Positions 9,603-22,764 of a stretch of 64,000 bases of DNA are shown in pieces (within the stretch, counting starts at the first letter, position 1; each line of letters begins with the position of its first letter). The notes under the pieces are model-generated. The model did no database searches. It was not told where the DNA came from and was given only the letters and a program-made list of their open reading frames with translations. Source of the DNA: an uncultured Methanomicrobiales archaeon (GTDB lineage Archaea; Halobacteriota; Methanomicrobia; Methanomicrobiales; Methanospirillaceae); contig CAILCG010000014.1 in assembly GCA_903832665.1 (NCBI GenBank), forward strand, positions 62,001 to 126,000, read 5' to 3'. The translations under genes were made by a program, and so were the position numbers.

Positions 9603-10085
9603 TTATAGGTGAGACTGTTCGTCAGCCGGCTGATCGTCCATCTCTTTCTGGAGGATCTGCACATCAGCGATATCGTACTGACGCTGGGCGAGCTTCTTTG
9701 CTTTGAAGATGTTTTTTCCATCTTTTCCAATGGCAATACCCCGGTCTTCGTCCCTGACTTCGACCTGAACGGTCTGCTCTCCGGATCCGGCTTCACCTTC
9801 AAAGACAAGGGAAGTGACCTGGGCTGGCAGGAAACAGTTCTTTAAGAACTGCTCCACGTTGCTGTTGTACTCGACAACTTCGATCTTCTTGCCCATCACT
9901 TCGGAAGCCTTCTTAATGGAGGCTCCCTTCTTACCGATCGCAAGCCCCATATCGCCGGGGTTGATCACAAAGATGAGACGGGCATTCCGGTCATCCATCA
10001 CACAATCGCGGCTTCCCGCCCCGGTCAGACTCTCGAATTGAGAGATCAGACGCATACAGTCTTCAGTAAGTTTAACTTCGACCAT
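9603..10085 (-). CDS. nusA: NusA-like transcription elongation/termination factor
   Basis: 160 residues holding two KH domains: NPGDMGLAIGKKGASIKKASEVMGKKIEVVEY and VRDEDRGIAIGKDGKNIFKAKKLA. Both retain the GxxG loop (GKKG, GKDG). This is the short archaeal NusA, lacking the bacterial N-terminal and S1 domains. It is the last gene of the rpo operon, 1 bp after rpl30e, and likely binds nascent RNA together with RNA polymerase. Ends in an acidic tail. Confidence 0.93.
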   Translation of the reverse strand: MVEVKLTEDCMRLISQFESLTGAGSRDCVMDDRNARLIFVINPGDMGLAIGKKGASIKKASEVMGKKIEVVEYNSNVEQFLKNCFLPAQVTSLVFEGEAGSGEQTVQVEVRDEDRGIAIGKDGKNIFKAKKLAQRQYDIADVQILQKEMDDQPADEQSHL

Positions 10086-10086
10086 A

Positions 10087-10377
10087 TCATGCCCTCTTCA
10101 GGGACAGGATATCTGATTCGCCGGCACTGATGATGGCAAGCGTGCTGACCATGAACGGCTTTCCGCAGGCTTTTCCGAGTGCCATGCTGGAACCCTCAAA
10201 GGTGTGAATGAACAGGTTTTCTGTGGCAGCAATTTTTTCCTTGAAACTTGCCGGGCAGTTACCTGCAATAACGATCATCTGGGCTTTGCCCTCTTTGACA
10301 CACTTTTCCGTATTGTTCTGGCCAAGAATTACATTACCGGTTTTTATGGCTCTTCTGAGTGATGCATTAAAATCCAT
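10087..10377 (-). CDS. rpl30e: Large ribosomal subunit protein L30e
   Basis: 96 residues from ATG 10377 (MDFNASLRRAIKTGNVILG), with gaggaa about six bases upstream; a TTG two codons earlier is less likely. The L7Ae/L30e fold is shown by NVILGQNNTEKCVKEGKAQMIVIAGNCP. It sits between rpoA2 and nusA, as in most archaeal rpo operons. A structural RNA-binding protein of the 50S subunit. Confidence 0.94.
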   Translation of the reverse strand: MDFNASLRRAIKTGNVILGQNNTEKCVKEGKAQMIVIAGNCPASFKEKIAATENLFIHTFEGSSMALGKACGKPFMVSTLAIISAGESDILSLKRA

Positions 10378-10402
10378 ATACAATTCCTCGTGTTTTTAAA
10401 GT

Positions 10403-14217
<3,815 letters not shown>

Positions 14218-14218
14218 A

Positions 14219-16033
14219 TTATACCACGTCCTGTAATTTCAGTCTGGGGGCTATACCCATACTCTTCATCTCATCCAGGAGGAGCTTGAACGCGTAACTC
14301 ATCTCGACCGAGTAGATATCGGTCTCATTACCGCAGGCAAGACAGCGGGTCATGTTGCGCTTGCGGTCGAGCATTGCAACCATACCGCAGTGTGCACACA
14401 CGTATTCCTGCACCTTGTCAGACTCATCAAGCAGACGCTCTTTCAACGCCATTGCAGCGCCATGTCCGATCATGACATCACGTTCCATCTCACCGAAACG
14501 GAGACCACCTTCACGGGCACGACCTTCAGTCGGCTGGCGGGTGAGCACCTGCACAGGTCCGCGGGACCGTGCGTGCATCTTGGACGATACCATGTGGTAG
14601 AGTTTCTGGTAGTAGATCACACCGATGTACACATCAGCCTTGAACATCTTGCCGGTGATACCGTCATACATGACCTCGCGGCCATTGTGGGAGAAACCGA
14701 GCGCCTTTAAGGATGCACGGATATCTGCTTCACTCTCGCCACCAAACGCGGTACCGTTAATTCGGCGTCCTTCCAGCGAACCGACTTTCCCACCAATCAT
14801 CTCAAGCATATGACCGACAGTCATACGACTCGGGATTGCATGGGGGTTGATCACAAGGTCAGGGGTAAGACCGCTTTCGGTGAACGGCATATCTTCCTGC
14901 GGCGTGATCAGACCGATAACTCCTTTCTGACCGTGCCGGGATGCAAACTTGTCACCGACTTCGGGTATACGGAGATCACGGGTCCGGACTTTGACAAGAC
15001 GGGAACTGTTCTCACCTTCGGTGATGATGACAGTGTCGACAATCCCATGCTCGTTGCTGCGCATGGTAACTGAAGTATCACGGCGCTTCTCAACAGCAAT
15101 CAATTCGCCGGTGGGTTCTTCAAGGAACCGGGGCGGGGAAGTCTTGCCAATCAGTACATCCTTCTCAGCAACGACGGTTTCAGGGTTGATAACCCCGTCT
15201 TCATCGAGATTCTTGTACGAGTCTGCACCGTGGGCACCGCTGACTTCCTCTTCAGGAACTTCAATGCGATCAATCTGACCGCCCGGATACCGGCGTTCTT
15301 CACCTTCGTAGGTACGGTAGAAGTGGGAACGTCCCAGTCCACGCTCAATAGATGCCTTGTTGAAGATGAGCGCATCTTCAATATTGTAGCCTTCATAGGA
15401 GATGATGGCAACCACAAAGTTCTGTCCAGCGGGGCGATCATCCGAACCGATCAGTTCAGAGGTCTGGGTGTGGGTGAGAGGTTTCTGGACATAATGGAGC
15501 TGATGTCCACGGGTGTCGGGGCGCAGCTTCATATTGGCGCATCCAAAACCGAGCGCCTGCTTAACCATTCCTGCACCCATTGTTACACGGGGACTTGCAT
15601 TGTGTTCCGGGAACGGGACGTGTGCCGCACCGATACCCAGGATCAGGGAGGGGTCGATCTCAAGGTGGGTATGATTTGGCGTGATCTTCTCAAAGTTCAT
15701 TGCGATGAGGAGGTCTTCTTCCTCTTCAGCATCAACAAACTCTATCATCCCGCGCTGGACGAACCAGGACATATCGATCTCTTTCCGGGCCAGTTTCTGG
15801 AGATCTGCATCGGTTATGAGCGGTTCCCCATTCTTCAAGACGATGAGCGGGCGACGGGCACGGCCGCGGTCGGTAAGAACTACCACATCCCCGTTGTATT
15901 CCTTGTGCGAAACATTGACTTCAGAAGCGATCGCGCCCTGGCGGCGCATGGCCCGGATACCCGTGACCAGGGCTTTTGGATCGTCAACGAGTCCGATAAG
16001 TGCACCATCTACAAATACGCGTGATTTCTTCAT
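14219..16033 (-). CDS. rpoB1: DNA-directed RNA polymerase subunit B'
   Basis: 604 residues, the C-terminal half of a split B subunit. Typical blocks are [33 protein letters not shown] and the C-terminal zinc site ([24 protein letters not shown]). The start overlaps the rpoB2 stop by four bases (ATGA), and the stop is followed one base later by rpoA1. Contributes to the catalytic cleft and hybrid binding. Intact. Confidence 0.97.
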   Translation of the reverse strand: MKKSRVFVDGALIGLVDDPKALVTGIRAMRRQGAIASEVNVSHKEYNGDVVVLTDRGRARRPLIVLKNGEPLITDADLQKLARKEIDMSWFVQRGMIEFVDAEEEEDLLIAMNFEKITPNHTHLEIDPSLILGIGAAHVPFPEHNASPRVTMGAGMVKQALGFGCANMKLRPDTRGHQLHYVQKPLTHTQTSELIGSDDRPAGQNFVVAIISYEGYNIEDALIFNKASIERGLGRSHFYRTYEGEERRYPGGQIDRIEVPEEEVSGAHGADSYKNLDEDGVINPETVVAEKDVLIGKTSPPRFLEEPTGELIAVEKRRDTSVTMRSNEHGIVDTVIITEGENSSRLVKVRTRDLRIPEVGDKFASRHGQKGVIGLITPQEDMPFTESGLTPDLVINPHAIPSRMTVGHMLEMIGGKVGSLEGRRINGTAFGGESEADIRASLKALGFSHNGREVMYDGITGKMFKADVYIGVIYYQKLYHMVSSKMHARSRGPVQVLTRQPTEGRAREGGLRFGEMERDVMIGHGAAMALKERLLDESDKVQEYVCAHCGMVAMLDRKRNMTRCLACGNETDIYSVEMSYAFKLLLDEMKSMGIAPRLKLQDVV

Positions 16034-17589
16034 CGTGACTCACCCTTGATCTGTTCTACACCAAGGTTGTGCAGGATCTGCAGGATCTCTTCTTCGTTAT
16101 CCACACCTTTACTGATCTCGACCATCTGGGCGAAGTTCTTGACAAGCCCACAATTCGGTCCTTCAGGAGTTTCGCTCGGGCAGATCCGACCCCACTGGGT
16201 CGGGTGCAGGTCACGGGCCTCGAAGTGAGGCTGTGAACGCGAGAGCGGGGAGATCACGCGGCGCAGGTGCGAGAGCACGGCCATGTGGTCGATACGGTCA
16301 AGCAGCTGGGAGACACCAGTCCTTCCGCCCACCCAGTTACCGGTTGCGAGCGGGTGGAGCAGACGCTCGGTCAGCACATCCGCACGCACAGCAGTCCCTA
16401 TCGAGAGATCACGGTGACGCATGCTGGCGCGTTCGAGCTGGTACTTGATATCCCGGGTAAGACGGTTTAATGAGATACGGAAGAGATCTTCCATTAAATC
16501 TCCGGCAAGTTTGAGCCGCTTGTTCGAGTAGTGATCCTTGTCATCGATCCTGCGCTTGTTGAGCACGAGATCGAAACAGGCCTCTGCCATTCTTCCGAGG
16601 AAGTGGGCCTTTGCAAGCCGGACTGAGAGGACTGCTTCCTGGTAACCCTCGTCGCCTTCCTTTAGTGTGGCAGGCATTGAGTAGTTCAGGTGGGGCAAAA
16701 GATAGTTGTCGAGAACGAATTCGGAGCGTTTCCGCTGGTAATCCCGGGTCTGGTTGGGTGCCAGTTTCTTACCGACATACATCACACCACCCTCAACGGA
16801 ATCACATTCACTCTCTTCAAGGTTCTGCATCATGAACGTCAGGATATCTTCGTCGGTCGAAACCGCGTTGACAACTTCCTGGTCATTGGTCATCCCGAGC
16901 GCCCGCATCAGGTCAACAAATTTGAGGTGACCGGCAACAGAGGGGAACGAGACTTCGAGCAGGTTCTTCTTATTGCGCTCGACTACCACTAATGCACGAT
17001 ATCCGCGGAACTGGGAGAATACCTTTGCAACATAGATGCGTTCACTGTAGCGCTCGGTAAACTCGGTCATGATCTTGTTGGACGCAAGGTCTTCCAAGGT
17101 CATGAGCACGCGCTCGGTTCCGTTTACAATAAAATATCCACCGGGATCGAATGCATCTTCACCATGAGAGACTCGCTGTGCATCATCCATGCCATAAAGA
17201 TTGCAGGATGTAGACCCAATCATAACCGGAAGTTGTCCGATTGTCGTGACAATCGCTTCCTGCCGGTCCTCGCCATGTACGAGAGTCAGGCCCAGCTGAA
17301 TAGGTGCAGCATACGTAAGGTTGCGCAGCCGAGCCTCGCAGGGGTACAGTTCACTCTGAGAACCGTCCGCTTCCCGCACGAGGGGCTTTTTGACGGTTAT
17401 TTCGCCAAGTTCGACCCAGACTGCTTCGTTGTTCTTGCCGCGGTTTTCTATATCGGTCTCTATAATCCGCTGTTCGTTTACCACTTTCTGAAGATTGTGC
17501 TTTAGGAAATAATTATAGGAGTCAAGCTGGTGGCGCGCAACATGCTCCCGTGAAAAATACGCCCTCGATAAAATACTTCTGTCAATCAG
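16030..17589 (-). CDS. rpoB2: DNA-directed RNA polymerase subunit B''
   Basis: The first standard start (GTG 17484) gives 484 residues but omits the conserved N-terminus. In the same frame 35 codons lie upstream, reading (L)[18 protein letters not shown] and onward to FLKHNLQK, a clear match to B'' N-termini. The frame is closed further up by the rpoH TAA, and the only plausible initiator in between is CTG 17589 (or ATT 17586), preceded by a G-rich ggggggatta ribosome site. I therefore extend to 17589. The body includes [27 protein letters not shown]. Forms the lobe/protrusion of the polymerase. Confidence 0.88.
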   Translation of the reverse strand: MIDRSILSRAYFSREHVARHQLDSYNYFLKHNLQKVVNEQRIIETDIENRGKNNEAVWVELGEITVKKPLVREADGSQSELYPCEARLRNLTYAAPIQLGLTLVHGEDRQEAIVTTIGQLPVMIGSTSCNLYGMDDAQRVSHGEDAFDPGGYFIVNGTERVLMTLEDLASNKIMTEFTERYSERIYVAKVFSQFRGYRALVVVERNKKNLLEVSFPSVAGHLKFVDLMRALGMTNDQEVVNAVSTDEDILTFMMQNLEESECDSVEGGVMYVGKKLAPNQTRDYQRKRSEFVLDNYLLPHLNYSMPATLKEGDEGYQEAVLSVRLAKAHFLGRMAEACFDLVLNKRRIDDKDHYSNKRLKLAGDLMEDLFRISLNRLTRDIKYQLERASMRHRDLSIGTAVRADVLTERLLHPLATGNWVGGRTGVSQLLDRIDHMAVLSHLRRVISPLSRSQPHFEARDLHPTQWGRICPSETPEGPNCGLVKNFAQMVEISKGVDNEEEILQILHNLGVEQIKGESR

Positions 17590-17607
17590 ACTTAATCCCC
17601 CCCGGAA

Positions 17608-17859
17608 TTATTTCTTGGGTCTCTTAACCACGAGACGGTACGATTCTGCCCTACCGGCTGTATGGCTAACACGAATAATTCGAATCACATTATCGGCTTC
17701 TGCGCCGATCGTTTTAACCGCAGGATCGTCGTGGAATACTTTTGGTAATTGTTCGGTAGTGATGTTGTAAGTGGTGAGAAGCGCAGAAACCTCCTCGTCA
17801 CTCATAATTTGATGGTCAGGCACCATGTCATGGTCCAACACATTAAGTTTAGCGCTCAA
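17608..17859 (-). CDS. rpoH: DNA-directed RNA polymerase subunit H
   Basis: 83 residues, matching archaeal RpoH/eukaryotic Rpb5 C-terminal domain: [19 protein letters not shown], then [37 protein letters not shown]. First gene of the polymerase operon. Its TAA lies 18 bases before the proposed rpoB2 start, so a short leader with a ribosome site separates them. Assembles at the jaw of RNA polymerase. Confidence 0.95.
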   Translation of the reverse strand: MSAKLNVLDHDMVPDHQIMSDEEVSALLTTYNITTEQLPKVFHDDPAVKTIGAEADNVIRIIRVSHTAGRAESYRLVVKRPKK

Positions 17860-17935
17860 TGAAAAACCCCTTCCCGGATAAACAGATTTCCTCTCAGATG
17901 CATCACCGCAAAAAACCCACGATTGCTCGTGGCAA

Positions 17936-18009
17936 CGGGCCCGAAGGGATTTGAACCCTTGACCACCTGGTTAAAAGCCAGGCGCTCTACCGAACTGAGC
18001 TACGAACCC
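17936..18009 (-). tRNA. tRNA-Lys (UUU)
   Basis: Read on the minus strand: acceptor gggttcg pairs with cgggccc including two G-U pairs. Anticodon loop cttttaa gives TTT, and the T loop reads ggttcaaatcc. No intron, and CCA is not encoded. It sits in the gap between rpoH and the response regulators. Confidence 0.95.
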
Positions 18010-18092
18010 CCTTTTGAATAAGATGTACAGCATTATAACAATGCGATACTGACATATAAATTTACCCTCGATTCCTTTCGCCTGAAAGAAGA

Positions 18093-18722
18093 TCAGAACC
18101 CTTTTGCAAAAGTTCCATTGATCTCTTTTAACCGAAGTTTGTCTCCCTTAATCTTCTCATCGAGCTGGGTAATTGCCTGAAGTACATCCTCAGGAACAAC
18201 GCGCCCGGGTATGTTCAGCCCGCATGAATTTTTCAAAACGGCGAGAAGATTTTTGTCCACGTCAATACTTTTCCGGAGCGCGGAGTATTCTCCTATGACA
18301 CTCACATCCAGTCCGGCATCTTTTGCAATCCCTGCTTCAATTTTCACGTTGCTGCGGCGTTCGAATATACGCTTTATCGAATCGAGAAGCTGTGCCGGGT
18401 TAACTGGCTTGGACACAAAATCCTCGATATTGAGGCTGTGTTCCTGGGCCTCTTCCGGACTGATCTTTTTTGCCGAGAACATAAGTACCGGTAAATTATG
18501 GGTTTCAGGATTGGCCTTGATCTTCTCTAAGGTCTCCCATCCATCCATCGGTTCCATCATGATATCGAGCAGTATCAGATCAGGTTTAACGGTGCGGAGA
18601 ATGGATATGGCTTCATCCCCACCGTGGGAGGCAATGGGCTTGAAACCTTTCCGTTTCAAAAGCGCCATAAGTCCATCTACGATATAAGGGCTGTCATCAA
18701 CAATCAGAATTGAATCATCCAC
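18093..18722 (-). CDS. Response regulator with extra C-terminal helical region
   Basis: 209 residues. The receiver domain (1-125) has the acidic pair in LIVDDSP, phospho-acceptor Asp53 in DLILLDIMMEP, and Lys in FVSKPV. The remaining ~80 residues are helical and contain no DNA-binding motif. It is a close paralogue of the next gene: both share DLILLDIMMEPMDGWETLEKIK. With the roadblock protein upstream on the same strand it likely forms a small signalling unit. No histidine kinase is in the window. Confidence 0.85.
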   Translation of the reverse strand: MDDSILIVDDSPYIVDGLMALLKRKGFKPIASHGGDEAISILRTVKPDLILLDIMMEPMDGWETLEKIKANPETHNLPVLMFSAKKISPEEAQEHSLNIEDFVSKPVNPAQLLDSIKRIFERRSNVKIEAGIAKDAGLDVSVIGEYSALRKSIDVDKNLLAVLKNSCGLNIPGRVVPEDVLQAITQLDEKIKGDKLRLKEINGTFAKGF

Positions 18723-18817
18723 GATATTAGACCCTCATATTCTCGAATGGAACCGGCTGGGAATACCAATGCAGGATACCATCCCTACCATCGTATTCAT
18801 TGATTTATGTGAATTAT

Positions 18818-19465
18818 TCAGGAGGTGAGTTTCGTTTCAGCAGACGTTCCCGATAGTTCGCCTTTTATCTGCTGGAGCCGGTTCTCCTGGAATTTTATAT
18901 TCATCTCCATGCTCTTGATCGCACGGGAGATTTCGTCACTCACCCGGACTTTTGAATCATTGAAATTATAGGTGGTTTCGAGGATTGTCATCAGGCGTTT
19001 GTTTACATCGATGCTTTTGCTGAGTCGTGCATATTCGGTGATAATCTCGGCATCGAAACCCGACTCTTTTGCAAGATCCATATCAGATTTTATCGACTGC
19101 CGGCGGTTAAGAACATGCTCGATCGCATCATAGAGTTCGCGGTGGGTGATGGGTTTTAAGACATAATCTTCAATGTAAATCCCGTATTCCTGTGCCTCAG
19201 CAGGCGTAAGCTGTTTGGCGGTGAGCATGAGGACCGGGATCTCTTTTGTCGAAGGATTCTCCTTGATCTTTTCTAACGTCTCCCATCCATCCATCGGTTC
19301 CATCATGATGTCAAGAAGGATGAGATCCGGAGTTACGGTCTTTAAAATTTCAAGACACTCCTCACCTCCGTACGCTGCGACAGTGCGATATCTGCCGCGC
19401 TCCAGCATTGTGACAAAGACGTCGACGATAAAAGGGCTGTCATCGACTACAAGTATTGTAAACAT
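18818..19465 (-). CDS. Response regulator, paralogue of preceding gene
   Basis: 215 residues from ATG 19465 (MFTILVVDDSPFIVDVF), chosen because a strong ggggaggt ribosome site precedes it; the open frame extends 20 codons further without support. The receiver has Asp52 (LILLDIMMEP) and Lys in YVLKPI. A helical C-terminal region carries RLSKSIDVNKRLM, matching RKSIDVDKNLL in the paralogue. The start overlaps the roadblock gene by 26 bp, so the two are co-translated. Confidence 0.87.
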   Translation of the reverse strand: MFTILVVDDSPFIVDVFVTMLERGRYRTVAAYGGEECLEILKTVTPDLILLDIMMEPMDGWETLEKIKENPSTKEIPVLMLTAKQLTPAEAQEYGIYIEDYVLKPITHRELYDAIEHVLNRRQSIKSDMDLAKESGFDAEIITEYARLSKSIDVNKRLMTILETTYNFNDSKVRVSDEISRAIKSMEMNIKFQENRLQQIKGELSGTSAETKLTS

Positions 19466-19823
19466 ACATAACCTCCCCGATATTTTTTGCAACTGCAAAG
19501 AGTTCTGTATGCACTTTGTCAGCATCTGTTTTATGTCTCACTATTGCGGTAATTAAGAAATTTTCCCCGGCTCCCATTACGATCACTGAGGTATCCTGCG
19601 TTCGGATCGTGACCGACTCCATGGACTTCATTTTGATGATACTTCCTACAGATTCCGCCGATGCGAGTATGGTTGCAGACAGCGCACCAAACCACGGTTC
19701 ATTCACATCCTGATCAAAAAATTTTCCTGCGATGATCCCATCTCGAGACACGAGGGCACAGGCTGAAACCCCATCAATCGCCTGAATCTTATCGATAAAT
19801 GCAGAGATCTTCTCTTTCAACAT
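19440..19823 (-). CDS. Roadblock/LC7 domain protein
   Basis: 127 residues covering one roadblock fold: IDGVSACALVSRDGIIAGKFF, then a helix rich in Ala/Ser (FGALSATILASAESVGSIIKM), then GENFLITAIVRHKTD. Archaeal roadblock proteins usually work with small GTPases or MglA-like switches. Here it is joined to two response regulators, suggesting a regulatory scaffold (inference). AT-rich DNA upstream (19850-20040) is shared with the divergent minD. Confidence 0.85.
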   Translation of the reverse strand: MLKEKISAFIDKIQAIDGVSACALVSRDGIIAGKFFDQDVNEPWFGALSATILASAESVGSIIKMKSMESVTIRTQDTSVIVMGAGENFLITAIVRHKTDADKVHTELFAVAKNIGEVMYVYNTCSR

Positions 19824-20013
19824 GGCCCGGCTCCTGTTCCATTACCCTATATTATTGATAATACCAGATAGAAGCATATATACATATTGCTTTTCCTTTT
19901 GCATCTATTCATCATTTACTGGCAAAGTTATCTGCATTCCGTGACCATGACCGGATTCTTTCTTCGGGAAATCCCGGTAGTGCCCGGTCAAACCAAGCCA
20001 GTCGCAATCAACA

Positions 20014-20023
20014 ATATATAAAT
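20014..20023 (+). promoter_or_regulatory. TATA box upstream of minD
   Basis: The AT-rich box atatataaat lies 26-35 bp before the upstream ATG of minD and about 36-45 bp before the preferred start at 20059. With usual archaeal spacing the transcript would begin near 20044, which favours the 20059 start with a very short leader. Confidence 0.5.
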
Positions 20024-20058
20024 ACAATTTCCCCCAACCAATGCAAATAAGAGTTCCG

Positions 20059-20838
20059 ATGATCCGTGCATATACCATTACTTCAGGAAAAGGCGGTGTG
20101 GGAAAGACCACTCTCACAGTGAATCTTGGGGTATCACTTGCTCTTTTAGGCCGTAAAACGGTCATTCTTGATGCCGATATCGGAATGGCAAACATGGCAT
20201 TGATTCTCGGCATGGATGACATACCCGTCACCCTGCATGAGGTGCTTGCCGGAAAAGGCGATATTGAAGATGCAATTTACGATGGACCCGGCGGGGTGAA
20301 AGTGGTCCCCAGCGGTATCTCGCTCCAGGGATTCCAGCAGGCAGATCCTGACAAACTCCGGGATGTGATGCACAAGCTTGTTGATAAGTGTGAATATCTT
20401 CTGATTGATGCCCCGAGCGGAATATCCAAAGAAGGTGTCGTTCCCCTCTCGGTAGCAGATGAAGTCATTCTCGTAGTCAATCCGGAACTTGCCTCAATGG
20501 CAGATGCCCTGAAAACCAAGATTCTCTGCGAAGTGATGGGGGGGCGGGTCTATGGGGCCATCCTGAACCGGGCCGGGCTCGAACATACGGAGATCCGTTC
20601 CCAGAGTGTTGAAGATGTTCTCGGTGTCCGCGTGATCGATGTGGTGCCGGAAGATGCAAATGTCCGAAGGGCAGCAGCGTACAAAAGTCCCTGCGTCCTG
20701 AAATATCCCCAGACCGACGCTTCCCGGGTGTTCAAACGGATAGCCGCGCAGATCTCAGGCATCGAGTACAGGGACACCGGAAGCGAACAAAAAACAGAAA
20801 GCTTTGTTGACCGACTCGCACGATCCGTCTTCAGGTGA
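20059..20838 (+). CDS. minD: MinD/ParA-family cell-division ATPase
   Basis: 259 residues from ATG 20059 (MIRAYTITSGKGGVGKTTLT); an ATG six codons earlier is also open but falls at the predicted transcription start. The deviant Walker A is GKGGVGKTT, the A' region is VILDADIGMANM, and Walker B is YLLIDAPSG. The C-terminal part is charged and could serve as a membrane-targeting helix (FVDRLARSVFR, amphipathic). Archaeal MinD homologues position cell-surface or division machinery. A small membrane protein follows closely. Confidence 0.85.
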   Translation: MIRAYTITSGKGGVGKTTLTVNLGVSLALLGRKTVILDADIGMANMALILGMDDIPVTLHEVLAGKGDIEDAIYDGPGGVKVVPSGISLQGFQQADPDKLRDVMHKLVDKCEYLLIDAPSGISKEGVVPLSVADEVILVVNPELASMADALKTKILCEVMGGRVYGAILNRAGLEHTEIRSQSVEDVLGVRVIDVVPEDANVRRAAAYKSPCVLKYPQTDASRVFKRIAAQISGIEYRDTGSEQKTESFVDRLARSVFR

Positions 20839-20875
20839 TATTATTCTAGGGGCGATAATAGCTTACGAAGGATAC

Positions 20876-21055
20876 ATGCTGGTATTGTTTGGCGGCGTTA
20901 TTGTTATCCAGCAGTTCATTATTTACCTGATGTACGTTCGGATCAGGCAACTGTTGAATGAGATTGATTCCATCGAAGGCAAGATCAAGATCACAGACAC
21001 CGAACTTGAAAACCTCATCACGAGAGTCGAGGAGTTCAAGCGGGGCAAAATCTGA
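20876..21055 (+). CDS. Small membrane protein downstream of MinD
   Basis: 59 residues from ATG 20876 (MLVLFGGVIVIQQFIIYLMY), preceded by gaagga. The frame is open back to 20804, but that would overlap minD by 35 bp. One membrane helix is followed by a charged coiled-coil-like tail (LLNEIDSIEGKIKITDTELENLITRVEEF). No known family. Its place next to minD raises the possibility of a membrane partner for it. Confidence 0.6.
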   Translation: MLVLFGGVIVIQQFIIYLMYVRIRQLLNEIDSIEGKIKITDTELENLITRVEEFKRGKI

Positions 21056-21126
21056 CAATCCATTGCACCTTTTCTGCGTTCATTACAACAAGATACATAT
21101 GTAATATCGTCATACATTATGAGAAC

Positions 21127-21200
21127 GGGGCCATAGGGTAGCCTGGCCATCCTAGGAGACTGGGGGTCTTCTGACCTGAGTTCAAATCTCAGTGGCCCCA
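21127..21200 (+). tRNA. tRNA-Pro (GGG)
   Basis: Acceptor ggggcca/tggcccc with discriminator A. Anticodon stem ggaga/tcttc encloses loop ctggggg, so the anticodon is GGG. T arm gagttcaaatctc. No intron; CCA is not encoded. Confidence 0.94.
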
Positions 21201-21227
21201 TTCATTTGTTGTTTTTCTGGCGTTGTT

Positions 21228-22091
21228 ATGAAAATCACCGGCACCTGTACAGATTGTCTGATATCCCGCGTTCGCATGGAATGCACGTTGTGCAATGCTT
21301 CAGAAGCAAAGACTGATGAAGCGATTTCTGAATGTTCTGCCCTCTTAAACGAGATCCGTAATGATCCGTTAAGCCACCCGCAGATTGCAAGCCGTATTCA
21401 CCGCAGGGCCTATGAAATTCTGGGCACAAAGGACCCGTTCTCCCGGCTCAAAAGGCAGGGCAACAATCAGGCAATTGAAGTCTGCAAAAAAGTGCAGGGC
21501 GATCTCGTGACATTCCGGGATCATGTGCTTGCAGCGGTCATTGGCAATACATTTGATTATGGCGTCAAAGGACACATTGTCGAGGATAACTTTTCAGCGT
21601 TTTTTGCGCGTGAATTTGAAAAAGGATTAACCATCGATGACACGGAAGCGATCCTTCCCCTGTGTACCAGAGTCGTATACTTAAGCGATAACTGCGGTGA
21701 GATTGTATTCGACCGGCTTCTCATCAAGTACCTGAAATCACAGGGCGCACACGTGACACTTGCAGTCAAGGATGCACCGGCCCTCAACGATGCGACACTG
21801 GGGGATGCCTGGGATCTTCACCTTGATTTCATTGTGGACTGCCTCACCACCACCGGGGGTGGGGCTGAGATTGGCATCTGTATGGAAAACATTCCCGAGG
21901 ATCTGAAGAGCGCAATCAAGCACTGCACCATTATCATCGCAAAAGGTATGGCCAACTTTGAATCCCTTTCGGAAATGCAGAACCTGCCTCCGGTTGCCTA
22001 CCTGATGGCAGCGAAGTGCGGGCCGGTAGCGGAGGAAGCCGGTGGCGTGCCAGTTGGTTCAAAGTTAGCAATGTTGCGGGTATCAAAATAG
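21228..22091 (+). CDS. DUF89/ARMT1-like metal-dependent phosphatase
   Basis: 287 residues from ATG 21228 (MKITGTCTDCLISRVRMECTL); the open frame runs back into tRNA-Pro and is not used. Cys-rich N-terminus (C7, C10, C18, C21) and the DUF89 core VVYLSDNCGEIVFDRLLIKYL with the Asp/Asn metal site, followed by the GMANFESL motif. Family members are metal-dependent damage-control phosphatases acting on phosphometabolites. The N-terminal Cys set is typical of archaeal members and may bind metal or Fe-S (inference). Confidence 0.82.
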   Translation: MKITGTCTDCLISRVRMECTLCNASEAKTDEAISECSALLNEIRNDPLSHPQIASRIHRRAYEILGTKDPFSRLKRQGNNQAIEVCKKVQGDLVTFRDHVLAAVIGNTFDYGVKGHIVEDNFSAFFAREFEKGLTIDDTEAILPLCTRVVYLSDNCGEIVFDRLLIKYLKSQGAHVTLAVKDAPALNDATLGDAWDLHLDFIVDCLTTTGGGAEIGICMENIPEDLKSAIKHCTIIIAKGMANFESLSEMQNLPPVAYLMAAKCGPVAEEAGGVPVGSKLAMLRVSK

Positions 22092-22159
22092 AATAAAACA
22101 GGAGAGATCACTCCACATTCTTCCTGCTCAAAAGGATTTTTTTCATCGGGTAAGCGGTT

Positions 22160-22260
22160 TTCAGTTACGTGCACCACGCCCTTGCTAAAACGAATAAGAG
22201 TCTGCGCTTTGTCGAAAAACCTTCATCCTGTGGAGACATTTTTCGTTTGCCGTAACTGAA
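22160..22260. repeat. 101-bp segment bounded by a perfect 10-bp inverted repeat
   Basis: ttcagttacg at 22160-22169 is exactly inverted as cgtaactgaa at 22251-22260. The interior has no gene. It ends about 40 bp before the nfeD start. It may be a small insertion of MITE type or an RNA hairpin in the leader; sequence alone does not decide. Confidence 0.5.
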
Positions 22261-22301
22261 GTGCCCATACAATTTTATCTTGCACCCTCCGATCACTGAT
22301 C

Positions 22302-22763
22302 ATGGTACTTCCTGATCTGGGGTTATCCTTTGGATGGCTGCTCATTGTTGCCGGGGCCCTTTTGCTCCTTGTCGAAGTGTCCAGCCCGGGTTTTTTCGCA
22401 ACGGTACCAGCTACCGTGCTGATTTTTTTGGGAATCCTGCAACTCATGGGAGTCGATATATCGAACCCGTGGGCGGGAGGCCTCATTGGGATAGTGACTG
22501 CTCTTTGTGCAGCCGGATTCACCGTCTGGATGTACTCGCGGATAACACCAAATGAAACCCCCACAACAATCAGCCGGGACTCATTAGTCGGCATGGAAGG
22601 GCAGGTGCAGAAATCCATTGATCCAACTACCATCTCCGGCAAAGTCGTGATCGGCAGCACGGAATGGAGTGCACGCTCCACCGGTGCCATAATCCCTGCT
22701 GGAAAGCGGGTCAAAGTAGTGAGTTCCCAAGGCGTACATATCGTAGTCGAAGAGGTTGTATAA
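22302..22763 (+). CDS. nfeD: NfeD-like membrane protein
   Basis: 153 residues. Membrane segments at about 8-35 and 40-75 are followed by a soluble OB-fold domain (GMEGQVQKSIDPTTISGKVVIGSTEWSARS, then IPAGKRVKVVSSQGVHIVVEE), the usual short NfeD build. It is placed directly before an SPFH gene, the standard NfeD-stomatin partnership in membrane microdomain quality control. The stop and the next start are separated by one base. Confidence 0.9.
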   Translation: MVLPDLGLSFGWLLIVAGALLLLVEVSSPGFFATVPATVLIFLGILQLMGVDISNPWAGGLIGIVTALCAAGFTVWMYSRITPNETPTTISRDSLVGMEGQVQKSIDPTTISGKVVIGSTEWSARSTGAIIPAGKRVKVVSSQGVHIVVEEVV

Positions 22764-22764
22764 G

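Noticed and set aside
15230-16024. 264-codon plus-strand frame inside rpoB1
   Set aside because: Antisense shadow of an essential and intact gene.
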